Below, piece after piece: positions 1 to 11,309 of a stretch of 64,000 bases of DNA. How positions within the stretch are numbered: position 1 is the first letter of the stretch; each line of letters begins with the position of its first letter. Location of the stretch: NCBI GenBank assembly GCA_022605955.1, contig JAKCOZ010000578.1, forward strand, positions 57,438 to 121,437, given 5' to 3'. Below the pieces are notes generated by a model. The model was not told where the DNA came from. It made no database searches and was given only the letters and a program-made list of their open reading frames with translations. Source of the stretch: Rallus limicola (lineage: Eukaryota; Chordata; Aves; Gruiformes; Rallidae). Made by a program: the position numbers and the translations under genes.

Positions 1-23
1 TGTTAGGAGGTTTCATACAAGCT

Positions 24-221
24 ATGCCTTTCAGTCCTAGTTTCTTTACTTTGGGAGTTATTGCTGGACGTTTAGCATGTTTTGAACTGCAGTCTGCTAG
101 GGCCGAGAAAAGCACCGTAGGAGGTTCCAGGCATGTTCCCTCTTTCCAGGCAAAGGAAAAGGCTGAGAGCCAAAGTGACAGGGTCTGCTTGTGTGTCCTG
201 TTAGGAGGTTTCAGACAAGCT
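24..221 (+). repeat. Representative 198-bp monomer
   Basis: One full monomer in forward orientation, chosen to start at ATGCCTTTCAG purely for convenience. It is about 49% GC (97 of 198 bases counted by hand) and holds three CpG sites (in GACGTT, GCCGAG and ACCGTA). It contains one CTGCAG, a PstI site at the centre of the 8-bp palindrome ACTGCAGT, so complete PstI digestion should give a 198-bp ladder. The element TAGGAGGTT occurs twice per period, 114 and 84 bp apart. One frame per strand lacks stop codons, which explains the giant ORFs over the array; this is not evidence of a gene. Confidence 0.95.
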
Positions 222-414
222 ATGCCTTTCAGTCCTAGCTTCTTTACTTTGGGAGTTATTGCTGGACGTTTAGCATGTTTTGAACTGCAGTCTGCTAGGG
301 CCGAGAAAAGCACCGTAGGAGGTTCCAGGCATGTTCCCTCTTTCCAGGCAAAGGAAAAGGCTGAGAGCCAAAGTGACAGGGTCTGCTTGTGTGTCCTGTT
401 AGGAGGTTTCAGAC

Positions 415-439
415 AAGCTATGCCTTTCATGCCTAGCTT
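415..439 (+). other. Dyad symmetry within the monomer (example copy)
   Basis: Arms AAGCTATGC (415-423) and GCCTAGCTT (431-439) pair at 8 of 9 positions around a 7-nt loop, CTTTCAT. The element recurs once per monomer in both blocks. Monomers of the CATGCC subtype, as here, have the better dyad; in the CAGTCC subtype the inner arm loses pairing. Short dyads are common in centromeric satellites that lack CENP-B sites; a role here is inference. Confidence 0.6.
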
Positions 440-599
440 CTTTACTTTGGGAGTTATTGCTGGACGTTTAGCATGTTTTGAACTGCAGTCTGCTAGGGCC
501 GAGAAAAGCACCGTAGGAGGTTCCAGGCATGTTCCCTCTTTCCAGGCAAAGGAAAAGGCTGAGAGCCAAAGTGACAGGGTCTGCTTGTGTGTCCTGTTA

Positions 600-602
600 T
601 AA
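600..602 (+). other. TAA marker variant (first of a recurrent series)
   Basis: A two-base change turns GTTAGGAGG into GTTATAAGG at one monomer end. It recurs in the forward block at 600, 798, 1986, 3966, 5946, 9114 and 16440. In the reverse block it appears as CCTTATAAC, with TTA at 18815, 19607, 22182 and 23568. It marks HOR boundaries and adds an in-frame stop to the monomer's open frame, so its spread argues against selection for coding. Confidence 0.9.
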
Positions 603-815
603 GGTTTCAGACAAGCTATGCCTTTCATGCCTAGCTTCTTTACTTTGGGAGTTATTGCTGGACGTTTAGCATGTTTTGAACTGCAGTCTGCTAGGGCCGA
701 GAAAAGCACCGTAGGAGGTTCCAGGCATGTTCCCTCTTTCCAGGCAAAGGAAAAGGCTGAGAGCCAAAGTGACAGGGTCTGCTTGTGTGTCCTGTTATAA
801 GGTTTCAGACAAGCT

Positions 816-2003
816 ATGCCTTTCATGCCTAGCTTCTTTACTTTGGGAGTTATTGCTGGACGTTTAGCATGTTTTGAACTGCAGTCTGCTAGGGCCGAGA
901 AAAGCACTGTAGGAGGTAGCAGGTATGTTCCTTCTTTCCAGGCAAAGGAAAAGGCTGAGAGCCAAAGTGACAGGGTCTGCTTGTGTGTCCTGTTAGGAGG
1001 TTTCAGACAAGCTATGCCTTTCAGTCCTAGCTTCTTTACTTTGGGAGTTATTGCTGGACGTTTAGCATGTTTTGAACTGCAGTCTGCTAGGGCCGAGAAA
1101 AGCACCGTAGGAGCTTCCAGGCATGTTCCCTCTTTCCAGGCAAAGGAAAAGGCTGAGAGCCAAAGTGACAGGGTCTGCTTGTGTGTCCTGTTAGGAGGTT
1201 TCAGACAAGCTATGCCTTTCAGTCCTAGCTTCTTTACTTTGGGAGTTATTGCTGGACGTTTAGCAAGTTTTGAACTGCAGTCTGCTAGGGCCGAGAAAAG
1301 CACTGTAGGAGCTTCCAGGCATGTTCCCTCTTTCCAGGCAAAGGAAAAGGCTGAGAGCCAAAGTGACAGGGTCTGCTTGAGTGTCCTGTTAGGAGGTTTC
1401 ATACAAGCTATGCCTTTCAGTCCTAGTTTCTTTTCTTTGGGAGTTATTGCTGGACGTTTAGCATGTTTTGAACTGCAGTCTGCTAGGGCCGAGAAAAGCA
1501 CCGTAGGAGGTTCCAGGCATGTTCCCTCTTTCCAGGCAAAGGAAAAGGCTGAGAGCCAAAGTGACAGGGTCTGCTTGTGTGTCCTGTTAGGAGGTTTCAG
1601 ACAAGCTATGCCTTTCAGTCCTAGCTTCTTTACTTTGGGAGTTATTGCTGGACGTTTAGCATGTTTTGAACTGCAGTCTGCTAGGGCCGAGAAAAGCACC
1701 GTAGGAGGTTCCAGGCATGTTCCCTCTTTCCAGGCAAAGGAAAAGGCTGAGAGCCAAAGTGACAGGGTCTGCTTGTGTGTCCTGTTAGGAGGTTTCAGAC
1801 AAGCTATGCCTTTCATGCCTAGCTTCTTTACTTTGGGAGTTATTGCTGGACGTTTAGCATGTTTTGAACTGCAGTCTGCTAGGGCCGAGAAAAGCACCGT
1901 AGGAGGTTCCAGGCATGTTCCCTCTTTCCAGGCAAAGGAAAAGGCTGAGAGCCAAAGTGACAGGGTCTGCTTGTGTGTCCTGTTATAAGGTTTCAGACAA
2001 GCT
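816..2003 (+). repeat. TAA-bounded HOR block, 6 monomers (1,188 bp)
   Basis: A block of six monomers that starts just after one TAA-variant monomer end (GTTATAAGG instead of GTTAGGAGG, TAA at 798-800) and ends at the next (1986-1988). Its first monomer is the TAGCAGGTATG subtype. The third carries GCAAGTTTT together with GCTTGAGTG, and the fourth has the private TTCTTTTCTTT change. The same subtype order, TAGCAGGTATG first, opens the later blocks at 2004, 3984, 5964 and 9132. Confidence 0.85.
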
Positions 2004-3983
2004 ATGCCTTTCATGCCTAGCTTCTTTACTTTGGGAGTTATTGCTGGACGTTTAGCATGTTTTGAACTGCAGTCTGCTAGGGCCGAGAAAAGCACTGTAG
2101 GAGGTAGCAGGTATGTTCCTTCTTTCCAGGCAAAGGAAAAGGCTGAGAGCCAAAGTGACAGGGTCTGCTTGTGTGTCCTGTTAGGAGGTTTCAGACAAGC
2201 TATGCCTTTCAGTCCTAGCTTCTTTACTTTGGGAGTTATTGCTGGACGTTTAGCATGTTTTGAACTGCAGTCTGCTAGGGCCGAGAAAAGCACCGTAGGA
2301 GCTTCCAGGCATGTTCCCTCTTTCCAGGCAAAGGAAAAGGCTGAGAGCCAAAGTGACAGGGTCTGCTTGTGTGTCCTGTTAGGAGGTTTCAGACAAGCTA
2401 TGCCTTTCAGTCCTAGCTTCTTTACTTTGGGAGTTATTGCTGGACGTTTAGCATGTTTTGAACTGCAGTCTGCTAGGGCTGAGAAAAGCACCGTAGGAGG
2501 TTCCAGGCATGTTCCCTCTTTCCAGGCAAAGGAAAAGGCTGAGAGCCAAAGTGACAGGGTCTGCTTGTGTGTCCTGTTAGGAGGTTTCAGACAAGCTATG
2601 CCTTTCAGTCCTAGCTTCTTTACTTTGGGAGTTATTGCTGGACGTTTAGCAAGTTTTGAACTGCAGTCTGCTAGGGCCGAGAAAAGCACTGTAGGAGCTT
2701 CCAGGCATGTTCCCTCTTTCCAGGCAAAGGAAAAGGCTGAGAGCCAAAGTGACAGGGTCTGCTTGTGTGTCCTGTTAGGAGGTTTCAGACAAGCTATGCC
2801 TTTCATGCCTAGCTTCTTTACTTTGGGAGTTATTGCTGGACGTTTAGCATGTTTTGAACTGCAGTCTGCTAGGGCCGAGAAAAGCACCGTAGGAGGTTCC
2901 AGGCATGTTCCCTCTTTCCAGGCAAAGGAAAAGGCTGAGAGCCAAAGTGACAGGGTCTGCTTGTGTGTCCTGTTAGGAGGTTTCAGACAAGCTATGCCTT
3001 TCAGTCCTAGCTTCTTTACTTTGGGAGTTATTGCTGGACGTTTAGCATGTTTTGAACTGCAGTCTGCTAGGGCCGAGAAAAGCACCGTAGGAGGTTCCAG
3101 GCATGTTCCCTCTTTCCAGGCAAAGGAAAAGGCTGAGAGCCAAAGTGACAGGGTCTGCTTGTGTGTCCTGTTAGGAGGTTTCAGACAAGCTATGCCTTTC
3201 AGTCCTAGCTTCTTTACTTTGGGAGTTATTGCTGGACGTTTAGCATGTTTTGAACTGCAGTCTGCTAGGGCTGAGAAAAGCACCGTAGGAGGTTCCAGGC
3301 ATGTTCCCTCTTTCCAGGCAAAGGAAAAGGCTGAGAGCCAAAGTGACAGGGTCTGCTTGTGTGTCCTGTTAGGAGGTTTCAGACAAGCTATGCCTTTCAG
3401 TCCTAGCTTCTTTACTTTGGGAGTTATTGCTGGACGTTTAGCAAGTTTTGAACTGCAGTCTGCTAGGGCCGAGAAAAGCACTGTAGGAGCTTCCAGGCAT
3501 GTTCCCTCTTTCCAGGCAAAGGAAAAGGCTGAGAGCCAAAGTGACAGGGTCTGCTTGTGTGTCCTGTTAGGAGGTTTCAGACAAGCTATGCCTTTCAGTC
3601 CTAGCTTCTTTACTTTGGGAGTTATTGCTGGACGTTTAGCATGTTTTGAACTGCAGTCTGCTAGGGCCGAGAAAAGCACCGTAGGAGGTTCCAGGCATGT
3701 TCCCTCTTTCCAGGCAAAGGAAAAGGCTGAGAGCCAAAGTGACAGGGTCTGCTTGTGTGTCCTGTTAGGAGGTTTCAGACAAGCTATGCCTTTCAGTCCT
3801 AGCTTCTTTACTTTGGGAGTTATTGCTGGACGTTTAGCAAGTTTTGAACTGCAGTCTTCTAGGGCCGAGAAAAGCACCGTAGGAGGTTCCAGGCATGTTC
3901 CCTCTTTCCAGGCAAAGGAAAAGGCTGAGAGCCAAAGTGACAGGGTCTGCTTGTGTGTCCTGTTATAAGGTTTCAGACAAGCT
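2004..3983 (+). repeat. TAA-bounded HOR block, 10 monomers (1,980 bp), copy 1
   Basis: Ten monomers between TAA markers (1986-1988 and 3966-3968). Monomer subtypes in order: TAGCAGGTATG type, then alternating GAGCTTCC and GAGGTTCC types with GCAAGTTTT at the 4th, 8th and 10th. The last monomer carries the diagnostic CAGTCTTCTAGG (normally CAGTCTGCTAGG). The next 1,980 bp repeat the start, the last four monomers and the diagnostic final monomer. Confidence 0.87.
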
Positions 3984-5963
3984 ATGCCTTTCATGCCTAG
4001 CTTCTTTACTTTGGGAGTTATTGCTGGACGTTTAGCATGTTTTGAACTGCAGTCTGCTAGGGCCGAGAAAAGCACTGTAGGAGGTAGCAGGTATGTTCCT
4101 TCTTTCCAGGCAAAGGAAAAGGCTGAGAGCCAAAGTGACAGGGTCTGCTTGTGTGTCCTGTTAGGAGGTTTCAGACAAGCTATGCCTTTCATGCCTAGCT
4201 TCTTTACTTTGGGAGTTATTGCTGGACGTTTAGCATGTTTTGAACTGCAGTCTGCTAGGGCCGAGAAAAGCACCGTAGGAGCTTCCAGGCATGTTCCCTC
4301 TTTCCAGGCAAAGGAAAAGGCTGAGAGCGAAAGTGACAGGGTCTGCTTGTGTGTCCTGTTAGGAGGTTTCAGACAAGCTATGCCTTTCAGTCCTAGCTTC
4401 TTTACTTTGGGAGTTATTGCTGGACGTTTAGCATGTTTTGAACTGCAGTCTGCTAGGGCCGAGAAAAGCACCGTAGGAGGTTCCAGGCATGTTCCCTCTT
4501 TCCAGGCAAAGGAAAAGGCTGAGAGCCAAAGTGACAGGGTCTGCTTGTGTGTCCTGTTAGGAGGTTTCAGACAAGCTATGCCTTTCAGTCCTAGCTTCTT
4601 TACTTTGGGAGTTATTGCTGGACGTTTAGCAAGTTTTGAACTGCAGTCTGCTAGGGCCGAGAAAAGCACTGTAGGAGCTTCCAGGCATGTTCCCTCTTTC
4701 CAGGCAAAGGAAAAGGCTGAGAGCCAAAGTGACAGGGTCTGCTTGAGTGTCCTGTTAGGAGGTTTCATACAAGCTATGCCTTTCAGTCCTAGTTTCTTTA
4801 CTTTGGGAGTTATTGCTGGACGTTTAGCATGTTTTGAACTGCAGTCTGCTAGGGCCGAGAAAAGCACCGTAGGAGGTTCCAGGCATGTTCCCTCTTTCCA
4901 GGCAAAGGAAAAGGCTGAGAGCCAAAGTGACAGGGTCTGCTTGTGTGTCCTGTTAGGAGGTTTCAGACAAGCTATGCCTTTCATGCCTAGCTTCTTTACT
5001 TTAGCAGTTATTGCTGGACGTTTAGCATGTTTTGAACTGCAGTCTGCTAGGGCCGAGAAAAGCACTTTTATAGGTAGCAGGTATGTTCCTTCTTTCCAGG
5101 CAAAGGAAAAGGCTGAGAGCCAAAGTGACAGGGTCTGCTTGTGTGTCCTGTTAGGAGGTTTCAGACAAGCTATGCCTTTCAGTCCTAGCTTCTTTACTTT
5201 GGGAGTTATTGCTGGACGTTTAGCATGTTTTGAACTGCAGTCTGCTAGGGCTGAGAAAAGCACCGTAGGAGGTTCCAGGCATGTTCCCTCTTTCCAGGCA
5301 AAGGAAAAGGCTGAGAGCCAAAGTGACAGGGTCTGCTTGTGTGTCCTGTTAGGAGGTTTCAGACAAGCTATGCCTTTCAGTCCTAGCTTCTTTACTTTGG
5401 GAGTTATTGCTGGACGTTTAGCAAGTTTTGAACTGCAGTCTGCTAGGGCCGAGAAAAGCACTGTAGGAGCTTCCAGGCATGTTCCCTCTTTCCAGGCAAA
5501 GGAAAAGGCTGAGAGCCAAAGTGACAGGGTCTGCTTGTGTGTCCTGTTAGGAGGTTTCAGACAAGCTATGCCTTTCAGTCCTAGCTTCTTTACTTTGGGA
5601 GTTATTGCTGGACGTTTAGCATGTTTTGAACTGCAGTCTGCTAGGGCCGAGAAAAGCACCGTAGGAGGTTCCAGGCATGTTCCCTCTTTCCAGGCAAAGG
5701 AAAAGGCTGAGAGCCAAAGTGACAGGGTCTGCTTGTGTGTCCTGTTAGGAGGTTTCAGACAAGCTATGCCTTTCAGTCCTAGCTTCTTTACTTTGGGAGT
5801 TATTGCTGGACGTTTAGCAAGTTTTGAACTGCAGTCTTCTAGGGCCGAGAAAAGCACCGTAGGAGGTTCCAGGCATGTTCCCTCTTTCCAGGCAAAGGAA
5901 AAGGCTGAGAGCCAAAGTGACAGGGTCTGCTTGTGTGTCCTGTTATAAGGTTTCAGACAAGCT
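3984..5963 (+). repeat. TAA-bounded HOR block, 10 monomers (1,980 bp), copy 2
   Basis: Same length and boundary markers as 2004-3983, including the final CAGTCTTCTAGG monomer and the TAA at 5946-5948. It differs in the middle: a GAGAGCGAAAG monomer (second), a GCTTGAGTG monomer (fourth), and a sixth monomer with TTAGCAGTTATT plus CTTTTATAGG. Such internal replacement fits unequal exchange between related HOR copies. Confidence 0.87.
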
Positions 5964-8900
5964 ATGCCTTTCATGCCTAGCTTCTTTACTTTGGGAGTTA
6001 TTGCTGGACGTTTAGCATGTTTTGAACTGCAGTCTGCTAGGGCCGAGAAAAGCACTGTAGGAGGTAGCAGGTATGTTCCTTCTTTCCAGGCAAAGGAAAA
6101 GGCTGAGAGCCAAAGTGACAGGGTCTGCTTGTGTGTCCTGTTAGGAGGTTTCAGACAAGCTATGCCTTTCATGCCTAGCTTCTTTACTTTGGGAGTTATT
6201 GCTGGACGTTTAGCATGTTTTGAACTGCAGTCTGCTAGGGCCGAGAAAAGCACCGTAGGAGGTTCCAGGCATGTTCCCTCTTTCCAGGCAAAGGAAAAGG
6301 CTGAGAGCCAAAGTGACAGGGTCTGCTTGTGTGTCCTGTTAGGAGGTTTCATACAAGCTATGCCTTTCAGTCCTAGCTTCTTTACTTTGGGAGTTATTGC
6401 TGGACGTTTAGCATGTTTTGAACTGCAGTCTGCTAGGGCCGAGAAAAGCACTGTAGGAGGTAGCAGGTATGTTCCTTCTTACCAGGCAAAGGAAAAGGCT
6501 GAGAGCCAAAGTGACAGGGTCTGCTTGTGTGTCCTGTTAGGAGGTTTCAGACAAGCTATGCCTTTCAGTCCTAGCTTCTTTACTTTGGGAGTTATTGCTG
6601 GACGTTTAGCATGTTTTGAACTGCAGTCTGCTAGGGCCGAGAAAAGCACCGTAGGAGCTTCCAGGCATGTTCCCTCTTTCCAGGCAAAGGAAAAGGCTGA
6701 GAGCGAAAGTGACAGGGTCTGCTTGTGTGTCCTGTTAGGAGGTTTCAGACAAGCTATGCCTTTCAGTCCTAGCTTCTTTACTTTGGGAGTTATTGCTGGA
6801 CGTTTAGCATGTTTTGAACTGCAGTCTGCTAGGGCCGAGAAAAGCACCGTAGGAGGTTCCAGGCATGTTCCCTCTTTCCAGGCAAAGGAAAAGGCTGAGA
6901 GCCAAAGTGACAGGGTCTGCTTGTGTGTCCTGTTAGGAGGTTTCAGACAAGCTATGCCTTTCAGTCCTAGCTTCTTTACTTTGGGAGTTATTGCTGGACG
7001 TTTAGCAAGTTTTGAACTGCAGTCTGCTAGGGCCGAGAAAAGCACTGTAGGAGCTTCCAGGCATGTTCCCTCTTTCCAGGCAAAGGAAAAGGCTGAGAGC
7101 CAAAGTGACAGGGTCTGCTTGAGTGTCCTGTTAGGAGGTTTCATACAAGCTATGCCTTTCAGTCCTAGCTTCTTTACTTTGGGAGTTATTGCTGGACGTT
7201 TAGCATGTTTTGAACTGCAGTCTGCTAGGGCCGAGAAAAGCACCGTAGGAGGTTCCAGGCATGTTCCCTCTTTCCAGGCAAAGGAAAAGGCTGAGAGCCA
7301 AAGTGACAGGGTCTGCTTGTGTGTCCTGTTAGGAGGTTTCAGACAAGCTATGCCTTTCAGTCCTAGCTTCTTTACTTTGGGAGTTATTGCTGGACGTTTA
7401 GCATGTTTTGAACTGCAGTCTGCTAGGGCCGAGAAAAGCACTTTTATAGGTAGCAGGTATGTTCCTTCTTTCCAGGCAAAGGAAAAGGCTGAGAGCCAAA
7501 GTGACAGGGTCTGCTTGTGTGTCCTGTTAGGAGGTTTCAGACAAGCTATGCCTTTCAGTCCTAGCTTCTTTACTTTGGGAGTTATTGCTGGACGTTTAGC
7601 ATGTTTTGAACTGCAGTCTGCTAGGGCCGAGAAAAGCACCGTAGGGGGTTCCAGGCATGTTCCCTCTTTCCAGGCAAAGGAAAAGGCTGAGAGCCAAAGT
7701 GACAGGGTCTGCTTGTGTGTCCTGTTAGGAGGTTTCAGACAAGCTATGCCTTTCAGTCCTAGCTTCTTTACTTTGGGAGTTATTGCTGGACGTTTAGCAT
7801 GTTTTGAACTGCAGTCTGCTAGGGCCGAGAAAAGCACCGTAGGAGGTTCCAGGCATGTTCCCTCTTTCCAGGCAAAGGAAAAGGCTGAGAGCCAAAGTGA
7901 CAGGGTCTGCTTGTGTGTCCTGTTAGGAGGTTTCAGACAAGCTATGCCTTTCAGTCCTAGCTTCTTTACTTTGGGAGTTATTGCTGGACGTTTAGCATGT
8001 TTTGAACTGCAGTCTGCTAGGGCCGAGAAAAGCACCGTAGGAGGTTCCAGGCATGTTCCCTCTTTCCAGGCAAAGGAAAAGGCTGAGAGCCAAAGTGACA
8101 GGGTCTGCTTGTGTGTCCTGTTAGGAGGTTTCAGACAAGCTATGCCTTTCAGTCCTAGCTTCTTTACTTTGGGAGTTATTGCTGGACGTTTAGCATGTTT
8201 TGAACTGCAGTCTGCTAGGGCTGAGAAAAGCACCGTAGGAGGTTCCAGGCATGTTCCCTCTTTCCAGGCAAAGGAAAAGGCTGAGAGCCAAAGTGACAGG
8301 GTCTGCTTGTGTGTCCTGTTAGGAGGTTTCAGACAAGCTATGCCTTTCATGCCTAGCTTCTTTACTTTGGGAGTTATTGCTGGACGTTTAGCAAGTTTTG
8401 AACTGCAGTCTGCTAGGGCCGAGAAAAGCACTGTAGGAGCTTCCAGGCATGTTCCCTCTTTCCAGGCAAAGGAAAAGGCTGAGAGCCAAAGTGACAGGGT
8501 CTGCTTGTGTGTCCTGTTAGGAGGTTTCAGACAAGCTATGCCTTTCATGCCTAGCTTCTTTACTTTGGGAGTTATTGCTGGACGTTTAGCATGTTTTGAA
8601 CTGCAGTCTGCTAGGGCCGAGAAAAGCACCGTAGGAGGTTCCAGGCATGTTCCCTCTTTCCAGGCAAAGGAAAAGGCTGAGAGCCAAAGTGACAGGGTCT
8701 GCTTGTGTGTCCTGTTAGGAGGTTTCAGACAAGCTATGCCTTTCAGTCCTAGCTTCTTTACTTTGGGAGTTATTGCTGGACGTTTAGCATGTTTTGAACT
8801 GCAGTCTGCTAGGGCCGAGAAAAGCACCGTAGGAGGTTCCAGGCATGTTCCCTCTTTCCAGGCAAAGGAAAAGGCTGAGAGCCAAAGTGACAGGGTCTGC

Positions 8901-9131
8901 TTGTGTGTCCTGTTAGGAGGTTTCAGACAAGCTATGCCTTTCAGTCCTAGCTTCTTTACTTTGGGAGTTATTGCTGGACGTTTAGCAAGTTTTGAACTGC
9001 AGTCTGCTAGGGCCGAGAAAAGCACCGTAGGAGCTTCCAGGCATGTTCCCTCTTTCCAGGCAAAGGAAAAGGCTGAGAGCCAAAGTGACAGGGTCTGCTT
9101 GTGTGTCCTGTTATAAGGTTTCAGACAAGCT
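5964..9131 (+). repeat. TAA-bounded HOR block, 16 monomers (3,168 bp)
   Basis: Sixteen monomers between the TAA at 5946-5948 and that at 9114-9116. Its middle resembles the 3984 block: a GAGAGCGAAAG monomer, then a GCAAGTTTT/GCTTGAGTG monomer, then a CTTTTATAGG monomer. It then runs through four near-identical GAGGTTCC monomers, one of which has GTAGGGGG. The length of 16 equals 10 plus 6, so the block may be a fusion or expansion of the shorter forms; that is inference. Confidence 0.82.
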
Positions 9132-10715
9132 ATGCCTTTCATGCCTAGCTTCTTTACTTTGGGAGTTATTGCTGGACGTTTAGCATGTTTTGAACTGCAG
9201 TCTGCTAGGGCCGAGAAAAGCACTGTAGGAGGTAGCAGGTATGTTCCTTCTTTCCAGGCAAAGGAAAAGGCTGAGAGCCAAAGTGACAGGGTCTGCTTGT
9301 GTGTCCTGTTAGGAGGTTTCAGACAAGCTATGCCTTTCATGCCTAGCTTCTTTACTTTGGGAGTTATTGCTGGACGTTTAGCATGTTTTGAACTGCAGTC
9401 TGCTAGGGCCGAGAAAAGCACCGTATGAGGTTCCAGGCATGTTCCCTCTTTCCAGGCAAAGGAAAAGGCTGAGAGCCAAAGTGACAGGGTCTGCTTGTGT
9501 GTCCTGTTAGGAGGTTTCATACAAGCTATGCCTTTCAGTCCTAGCTTCTTTACTTTGGGAGTTATTGCTGGACGTTTAGCATGTTTTGAACTGCAGTCTG
9601 CTAGGGCCGAGAAAAGCACCGTAGGAGCTTCCAGGCATGTTCCCTCTTTCCAGGCAAAGGAAAAGGCTGAGAGCCAAAGTGACAGGGTCTGCTTGTGTGT
9701 CCTGTTAGGAGGTTTCATACAAGCTATGCCTTTCAGTCCTAGCTTCTTTACTTTGGGAGTTATTGCTGGACGTTTAGCATGTTTTGAACTGCAGTCTGCT
9801 AGGGCCGAGAAAAGCACCGTAGGAGGTTCCAGGCATGTTCCCTCTTTCCAGGCAAAGGAAAAGGCTGAGAGCCAAAGTGACAGGGTCTGCTTGTGTGTCC
9901 TGTTAGGAGGTTTCAGACAAGCTATGCCTTTCAGTCCTAGCTTCTTTACTTTGGGAGTTATTGCTGGACGTTTAGCATGTTTTGAACTGCAGTCTGCTAG
10001 GGCCGAGAAAAGCACTTTTATAGGAAGCAGGTATGTTCCTTCTTTCCAGGCAAAGGAAAAGGCTGAGAGCCAAAGTGACAGGGTCTGCTTGTGTGTCCTG
10101 TTAGGAGGTTTCAGACAAGCTATGCCTTTCAGTCCTAGCTTCTTTACTTTGGGAGTTATTGCTGGACGTTTAGCATGTTTTGAACTGCAGTCTGCTAGGG
10201 CCGAGAAAAGCACCGTAGGAGGTTCCAGGCATGTTCCCTCTTTCCAGGCAAAGGAAAAGGCTGAGAGCCAAAGTGACAGGGTCTGCTTGTGTGTCCTGTT
10301 AGGAGGTTTCAGACAAGCTATGCCTTTCATGCCTAGCTTCTTTACTTTGGGAGTTATTGCTGGACGTTTAGCATGTTTTGAACTGCAGTCTGCTAGGGCC
10401 GAGAAAAGCACCGTAGGAGCTTCCAGGCATGTTCCCTCTTTCCAGGCAAAGGAAAAGGCTGAGAGCCAAAGTGACAGGGTCTGCTTGTGTGTCCTGTTAG
10501 GAGGTTTCAGACAAGCTATGCCTTTCATGCCTAGCTTCTTTACTTTGGGAGTTATTGCTGGACGTTTAGCATGTTTTGAACTGCAGTCTGCTAGGGCCGA
10601 GAAAAGCACCGTAGGAGCTTCCAGGCATGTTCCCTCTTTCCAGGCAAAGGAAAAGGCTGAGAGCCAAAGTGACAGGGTCTGCTTGTGTGTCCTGTTAGGA
10701 GGTTTCAGACAAGCT

Positions 10716-11309
10716 ATGCCTTTCATGCCTAGCTTCTTTACTTTGGGAGTTATTGCTGGACGTTTAGCATGTTTTGAACTGCAGTCTGCTAGGGCCGAGA
10801 AAAGCACTGTAGGAGGTAGCAGGTATGTTCCTTCTTTCCAGGCAAAGGAAAAGGCTGAGAGCCGAAATGACAGGGTCTGCTTGTGTGTCCTGTTAGGAGG
10901 TTTCAGACAAGCTATGCCTTTTCGTCCTAGCTTATTTACTTTGGGAGTTATTGCTGGACGTTTAGCATGTTTTGAACTGCAGTCTGCTAGGGCCGAGAAA
11001 AGCACTGTAGGAGGTAGCAGGTATGTTCCTTCTTTCCAGGCAAAGGAAAAGGCTGAGAGCCAAAGTGACAGGGTCTGCTTGTGTGTCCTGTTAGGAGGTT
11101 TCAGACAAGCTATGCCTTTCAGTCCTAGCTTCTTTACTTTGGGAGTTATTGCTGGACGTTTAGCATGTTTTGAACTGCAGTCTGCTAGGGCCGAGAAAAG
11201 CACCGTAGGATGTTCCAGGCATGTTCCCTCTTTCCAGGCAAAGGAAAAGGCTGAGAGCCAAAGTGACAGGGTCTGCTTGTGTGTCCTGTTAGGAGGTTTC
11301 AGACAAGCT
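10716..11309 (+). repeat. 3-monomer cassette, copy 1
   Basis: Three consecutive monomers with a rare signature. The first has GAGAGCCGAAATGACAGG (normally CCAAAGTGACAGG), the second has CCTTTTCGTCCTAGC with TTATTTAC, and the third has GTAGGATGTTCC. The same three lie 1,980 bp downstream (10 monomers) and again 594 bp beyond that, which shows segmental duplication inside the array. Confidence 0.85.
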
